64,000 nt of DNA from Martinezella rhizogenes. GTDB lineage: Bacteria > Pseudomonadota > Alphaproteobacteria > Rhizobiales > Rhizobiaceae. The stretch lies in assembly GCA_013322215.1 (NCBI GenBank), contig JAAMEZ010000047.1:124001-188000 (forward strand). The letters are read 5' to 3'. The position numbers and the translations under genes were made by a program. Shown one piece after another: positions 60,585 to 64,000 of the stretch (within the stretch, counting starts at the first letter, position 1; the number at the start of each line of letters is the position of its first letter). The notes beneath the pieces are model-generated. The model was not told the DNA's origin, ran no database searches, and was given only the letters and a program-made list of their open reading frames with translations.

Positions 60585-61298
60585 TCAGGGCAAATGGATC
60601 GTGCCGGAAGCGACGACATCGCCTGTCGGTTTGCCGGTCGGCGAGCCGCCAAAGGGCTCGACACTAACGGCGATGATGGCGCCTTCAGTCAATTTGGCGT
60701 GAAGTTCCGGCGACAAGACGATTTCGCCATCGCCAGTCGGTGGGAGGATGCCCAATGCCTCGGCGGGATCGCTGCCGCGAATCAGCCAGAGCTCCAGCGA
60801 TTTCTCCTCGGGTTTGCCGGCGGCGACCGGCGTAATTTTCAGACGCCCGTTGGCGACGTCGTAATTGGCGAGGAGATTGAACGGACTGTTCTGGCCGGAA
60901 AGGGATGCGGTGAGTTGCTTGCCGGGGCTCGTGCGCAAGCCGCCTTCATTCGTGATGGCGAAGACGAGCACACCGGCGGCCAGGAACAGCGAACCGAAGG
61001 CGACCGAGCGCCAGACCAAAAGGGAATTCCAGAGCTGAGCACCGAAGGCCGCATCACCGAAAATGCGCTTCTCGATCTTCGGATAGACCGAAGGGGATGG
61101 CGCCACCGCCTCATATTCCTCGTTGAATTCCGAGAGGTTCTGCTCCCAGCGGCTGACAATCGCGGCAAACTGGCGGTCGCTGCGCATACGGCGCTCAACC
61201 TTCTGCCGGTCCTCCAGGGAGAGCACGCCAAGCACATATTCTCCGGCCAGGACTTCATCGCGGGAGCGGCCTCCCTTGCTTTGATCGGGCGTACTCAT
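60585..61298 (-). CDS. Membrane anti-sigma factor (RskA-type)
   Basis: 237 residues. The cytoplasmic N-terminus (about 1-95) has EVLAGEYVLGVLSLEDRQKVERRMRSDRQFAAIVSRWEQNLSEFNEEYE, the sigma-binding domain of the RskA/anti-sigma-K kind, without a zinc HxxxCxxC motif. A membrane helix is at about 98-117 (WRSVAFGSLFLAAGVLVFAI). The periplasmic RskA-C domain (125-237) has LTASLSGQNSPFNLLANYDVANGRL and LELWLIRGSDPAEALGIL. The start overlaps the sigma-factor stop by four bases. It should hold the sigma factor inactive until an envelope signal arrives. Confidence 0.92.
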   Translation of the reverse strand: MSTPDQSKGGRSRDEVLAGEYVLGVLSLEDRQKVERRMRSDRQFAAIVSRWEQNLSEFNEEYEAVAPSPSVYPKIEKRIFGDAAFGAQLWNSLLVWRSVAFGSLFLAAGVLVFAITNEGGLRTSPGKQLTASLSGQNSPFNLLANYDVANGRLKITPVAAGKPEEKSLELWLIRGSDPAEALGILPPTGDGEIVLSPELHAKLTEGAIIAVSVEPFGGSPTGKPTGDVVASGTIHLP

Positions 61299-61834
61299 CG
61301 GTCCATGCACTCTCTCAGTCTAATCAGGCTTCGGCGCAGCCAGGTGCGCATAGTATTCAGTGGCACAGCGTGTTGGTCGGCGAGCTCCTGATAGCTCAAG
61401 CCCTCGACATAGGCGCTGCGAACAGCCCGCGCGCGATCAGCTTCCAACTCTTCCATGCACCTGTCAATCCGCCTTCCCTCTCCCTTCACGATTGCTTGTG
61501 CTTCGGGGCCGGGTTCCAGGTCGGCGAGATCGTAAGCGCTGTCTATTTCGTCGGCTACGGGCTTGCGGGCTCGGATGAAATCGATGGCGCGATTGCGCGC
61601 GATCGTCATCAGCCAGGCCATTGCCGGCCCTTCCGCAACAGCAAATTGCTCGGCCCGCTGCCAGACCTTGATATAGACCTCCTGCAAAACCTCTTCCGCA
61701 TCCGCCTTGTTGCCAACGATACGCAGGCAAACACCCAGGAGTTTCGGGCTGGTGCGCTTGTAGAGTGCGGCAAAGGCTTTCTGATCGCGCATGGCGATGC
61801 GGCCGATCAGCGCTTCCGTCTCCTCGCTCGCCAT
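61295..61834 (-). CDS. ECF sigma factor (SigK-like)
   Basis: 179 residues. Region 2 (about 20-90) has FAALYKRTSPKLLGVCLRIVGNKADAEEVLQEVYIKVWQRAEQF and AWLMTIARNRAIDFIRAR, which melt the promoter and bind the -10. Region 4 (about 125-175) has VRSAYVEGLSYQELADQHAVPLNTMRTWLRRSLIRLRECM, which binds the -35. The length and the partner anti-sigma gene match the SigK/RskA class. Cotranscribed with the anti-sigma gene. The upstream RIME-like element (61942-62049) may overlap its control region. Confidence 0.93.
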   Translation of the reverse strand: MASEETEALIGRIAMRDQKAFAALYKRTSPKLLGVCLRIVGNKADAEEVLQEVYIKVWQRAEQFAVAEGPAMAWLMTIARNRAIDFIRARKPVADEIDSAYDLADLEPGPEAQAIVKGEGRRIDRCMEELEADRARAVRSAYVEGLSYQELADQHAVPLNTMRTWLRRSLIRLRECMDR

Positions 61835-61941
61835 CCAAATCCCCGGGGTGCGACGCCTGCACCATCTTTAGAAGAAAACTTCGCTTCGGCAAACGTGTCT
61901 ACGCCATCAATTTCGGCGACGCTAATGTGACATAGCGTCAA

Positions 61942-62049
61942 CTAAAGCGCAGCGCGATCTTTCAGATACGCTTTTCGCGCTTTAGGTCTTTGATTTTACG
62001 CATATCGTTGCCGCAAAACCGCTGCAGACTTTTGTGCGACATGCTTTAA
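61942..62049. repeat. RIME-like intergenic element
   Basis: 108 bases starting CTAAAGCGC and ending at a GCTTTAA-type sequence. It contains the inverted arms AAAGCGC/GCGCTTT and a CAAAACCGCTGCAGACTTTTG core. Size and layout match rhizobial RIME1 elements. It lies between the divergent sigma-factor and argB genes. Confidence 0.8.
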
Positions 62050-62119
62050 TCCCGAGATCATTATTCCCTCTGTCAAAAACTTGAGATAAAAGGCCGCGAT
62101 CAATTCCGAAGGGTGCACC

Positions 62120-63007
62120 ATGTCCGAAGCCCAAAGCGAACTCCAAGCCAACCTGCTCGCACAGGCGCTGCCCTACATGCAGCGTTATGAAAACAAGACC
62201 ATCGTCGTGAAATACGGTGGCCATGCCATGGGCAATGTCGAACTCGGCAAGGCCTTTGCCGCCGACATCGCCCTACTGAAGCAGTCGGGCGTCAACCCGA
62301 TCGTCGTTCACGGCGGCGGCCCGCAGATCGGCGCCATGCTGACGAAGATGGGCATCGAATCGAAATTCGAAGGCGGCCTGCGCGTTACCGACCAGAAGAC
62401 GGTAGAGATCGTTGAAATGGTGCTCGCCGGCTCGATCAACAAGGAAATCGTCGCGCTGATCAACCAGACCGGCGAATGGGCGATCGGCCTTTGCGGCAAG
62501 GACGGGAACATGGTCTTCGCCGAAAAGGCGCACAAGACCATCAAGGACCCGGATTCGAACATCGAGCGCGTGCTCGATCTCGGCTTCGTCGGCGAAGTGG
62601 TCGAAGTCGACCGCACGCTGCTCGACCTGCTCGCCAAGTCCGAGATGATCCCGGTCATTGCCCCGGTTGCTCCCGGCCGTGACGGCGCGACCTACAACAT
62701 CAACGCCGACACCTTTGCCGGCGCGATCGCCGGCGCGCTCAGCGCCACGCGCCTGCTCTTCCTGACGGATGTTCCGGGCGTTCTCGACAAGCAGGGCCAA
62801 CTCATCAAGGAGCTTTCCGTCGCCCAGGCGCATGCGCTGATCGCCGACGGCACGATTTCCGGCGGCATGATCCCGAAGGTCGAAACCTGCATCGACGCCA
62901 TCAAGGCCGGTGTTCAGGGCGTCGTCATTCTCAACGGCAAGACGGCCCATTCGGTGCTGCTCGAAATCTTCACCGAGCGTGGCGCCGGCACGCTGATCGT
63001 CCCTTAA
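62120..63007 (+). CDS. argB: Acetylglutamate kinase
   Basis: 295-residue amino acid kinase of arginine synthesis, phosphorylating N-acetylglutamate. The phosphate-binding Lys is in TIVVKYGGHAMG, and NPIVVHGGGPQIGAML is the glycine-rich loop. The C-terminal TISGGMIPKVETCIDAIKAGVQGVVILNGKTAHSVLLEIFTERGAGTLI is the ATP-binding and arginine-binding region, including the N-terminal helix extension (about residues 1-25) typical of arginine-inhibited hexameric forms. The last of the conserved yidC-engB-argB series. Confidence 0.96.
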   Translation: MSEAQSELQANLLAQALPYMQRYENKTIVVKYGGHAMGNVELGKAFAADIALLKQSGVNPIVVHGGGPQIGAMLTKMGIESKFEGGLRVTDQKTVEIVEMVLAGSINKEIVALINQTGEWAIGLCGKDGNMVFAEKAHKTIKDPDSNIERVLDLGFVGEVVEVDRTLLDLLAKSEMIPVIAPVAPGRDGATYNINADTFAGAIAGALSATRLLFLTDVPGVLDKQGQLIKELSVAQAHALIADGTISGGMIPKVETCIDAIKAGVQGVVILNGKTAHSVLLEIFTERGAGTLIVP

Positions 63008-63052
63008 AGACGACAGCGTCTTAGAGGCTGATCGAAAAGAAATCAGGTGATT

Positions 63053-63109
63053 CCAATCCGTCGTGATTCCGTTGGGCCGCGAAGCGCAATGGATATCACG
63101 ACGGATTGG
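63053..63109. repeat. Long inverted repeat after argB
   Basis: CCAATCCGTCGTGAT and its exact reverse complement, 27 bases apart; the loop itself nearly pairs through TCCGTTG and CAATGGA. The total stem is about 22 bp, without a T run. It may be a mobile palindromic unit or a processing site rather than a terminator. Confidence 0.7.
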
Positions 63110-63163
63110 AGCGAAATCCTCCGGCCGCATTGTCAGCGCGAAGCGTTGCGTCATGGCTGCAAA

Positions 63164-63269
63164 CTAGAGCGGTTCAGCTTTTCACGGAATCTCCGAACCG
63201 CTCTATCTCTTTGTTTTCACGCAATTCCGGACGGAAAACCGCTGCGCACCTTTCCTGGAATTACTCTAG
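63164..63269. repeat. RIME-like intergenic element, complete copy
   Basis: 106 bases bounded by CTAGAG and CTCTAG. The left palindrome has AGAGCGGTTC and GAACCGCTCT arms; the right half contains AATTCC ... GGAATT and matches the partial copy at 9130-9186. Length and the two-palindrome plan are those of RIME1. Confidence 0.85.
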
Positions 63270-63299
63270 CGACCAGTTGCGAACTCGGCGTAAGGGGAA

Positions 63300-63725
63300 T
63301 TATTCGCGCCTGAAACTGAGAACACCCCTTCCAATTGGATTTCCGGATACCAACGGATTGGGCATCCAGCCCGTGGAGACCTCGAGCGTGTCTCCATCAA
63401 GCTTATAGAATCGTTCCTGCTCACTGCCGTTCCAGGCCTCATTCCAACATGAGTCAATCTTTGTGATGAATCTATCCCCCGCTATCCGATAGCGTCCTGT
63501 ATAGGCCATCATAGTACGGAAAAGGGCCGCCAGTTGCTCATCTGTCGTCCCTGGCTCCCGCGCCTTTGCGGTAACCAGTACCATCATTCGCCCATCCGAG
63601 CCGAAAATAAGGTGCCCATTGGGGTGGTCGCCCCACGGTTGACTGCGCTCCCCTGAATCCTGAAGCTCAGTATCAAAGGAAACCAACCGCCAGCAACCGT
63701 GGAGCTTGGTGTCGCGCTCAGACAT
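63300..63725 (-). CDS. Lipocalin-like domain protein
   Basis: 141-residue cytoplasmic beta-barrel protein. LHGCWRLVSFDTEL at the N-terminus, then HPNGHLIFGSDGRMMVLVTA, FRTMMAYTGRYRIAGDRFITKID and FYKLDGDTLEVSTGW match the lipocalin_5 family, whose members are linked to small-molecule binding in biosynthetic and detoxification contexts. Function unknown. The start at 63725 has GGGAG upstream. Confidence 0.83.
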   Translation of the reverse strand: MSERDTKLHGCWRLVSFDTELQDSGERSQPWGDHPNGHLIFGSDGRMMVLVTAKAREPGTTDEQLAALFRTMMAYTGRYRIAGDRFITKIDSCWNEAWNGSEQERFYKLDGDTLEVSTGWMPNPLVSGNPIGRGVLSFRRE

Positions 63726-63795
63726 ATTCGCTCCCGTAGCAGTTTGCCTCAATGTACTCGCCTGCAGAAGGTAGGGTGTTGCTTCCTGTTATGCT

Positions 63796-64000
63796 TCAAG
63801 CCGGCCGATAGATCGCTTCGGCTTCGCTTTTCAGCATTCCCATGACCGACCGGTAGGGCGCCGGCCCATAGCTGATGCGGCTGACGCCCAGCTTTGCCAT
63901 GGTCTCGTTGTCAGGCGTCGCAGGGCGCACCATGATGTTAACAGGCAGAGGCGAGCGTTCGCAAAGGCCGCCGATGAGGTCCGGTTCGACGAGGCCCGGC
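63796..64000 (-). CDS. Isocitrate lyase/PEP mutase family protein, C-terminal fragment
   Basis: The last 67 codons of a gene that enters from the right edge. The peptide LVEPDLIGGLCERSPLPVNIMV, VSRISYGPAPYRSVMGML and the final EAEAIYRPA match the C-terminal barrel strands of PEP-mutase-like proteins (2-methylisocitrate lyase or oxaloacetate decarboxylase relatives). The catalytic residues lie outside the window, so the activity is open. Confidence 0.8.
   Translation of the reverse strand, partial: PGLVEPDLIGGLCERSPLPVNIMVRPATPDNETMAKLGVSRISYGPAPYRSVMGMLKSEAEAIYRPA

Overview
This window is chromosomal DNA of a fast-growing rhizobium (Alphaproteobacteria, Rhizobiales, most like Rhizobium). The evidence is a GC-rich coding style, a GcrA fragment at the left edge, Sinorhizobium-like synteny of phoR-pstSCAB-phoU-phoB next to ppk2, a fructose transport locus in the order known as frcBCAK, BA14K and DUF982 proteins, RIME-like intergenic elements and an alpha-r14-type small RNA. 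There is no phage, transposase, integrase or CRISPR array. Most of the window looks like core genome with small accessory gene blocks between conserved segments.

Layout. 1-9.1 kb: end of gcrA, then the phosphate-starvation locus on the minus strand (phoR, Pho box, pstS, pstC, pstA, pstB, phoU, phoB) and a divergent PPK2-type polyphosphate kinase. 9.2-15.8 kb: a membrane protein, a nitronate monooxygenase-like enzyme preceded by a perfect 16-bp hairpin, tRNA-Thr(CGT), a DUF982 protein, a methyltransferase, a glycosyltransferase, an ABM-domain protein and a duplicated pair of secreted His-rich proteins. 15.9-21.4 kb: an unusual LysR protein with two helix-turn-helix domains, divergent from a four-gene OsmF/YehZYXW-type osmoprotectant ABC transporter. 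21.5-27 kb: YCII, glyoxalase and PRC-barrel proteins, fadD and pgi, then a cluster of palindromic repeats. 27.1-33.4 kb: fructokinase and pyrE, a TetR/NmrA/DUF1772 locus with tandem operator-like repeats, a diguanylate cyclase and pyrC.

33.6-41.8 kb: the fructose locus (frcB, frcC, frcA, frcK, divergent ROK regulator frcR, RbsD/FucU-type mutarotase), a proline-racemase-family enzyme and a lipoprotein alpha/beta hydrolase. 41.96-42.08 kb: a small RNA on the minus strand with three hairpins, each with a CCUCCUCC anti-Shine-Dalgarno loop, the last being the terminator. 42.3-49.9 kb: aldo/keto reductase, TetR, methyltransferase, SDR, BA14K protein, a MarR-MFS efflux operon with a clear operator, and a GNAT enzyme. 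50-53.9 kb: tRNA-Arg(ACG), an orphan histidine kinase and a chemotaxis receptor with a C-terminal GWEEF tether.

54.2-63 kb: the conserved rpmH-rnpA-yidC ... engB ... argB series, broken by two minus-strand blocks. The first holds an alpha/beta hydrolase, an AraC/GyrI regulator and a small protein. The second holds an ECF sigma factor, its membrane anti-sigma factor and a secreted fasciclin protein. 63-64 kb: RIME repeats, a lipocalin-like protein and the C-terminal end of an isocitrate lyase/PEP mutase family protein. The strongest items to follow up are the triple anti-SD small RNA, the hairpin over the nitronate monooxygenase ribosome-binding site, the ECF/anti-sigma/fasciclin module and the double-HTH LysR regulator.
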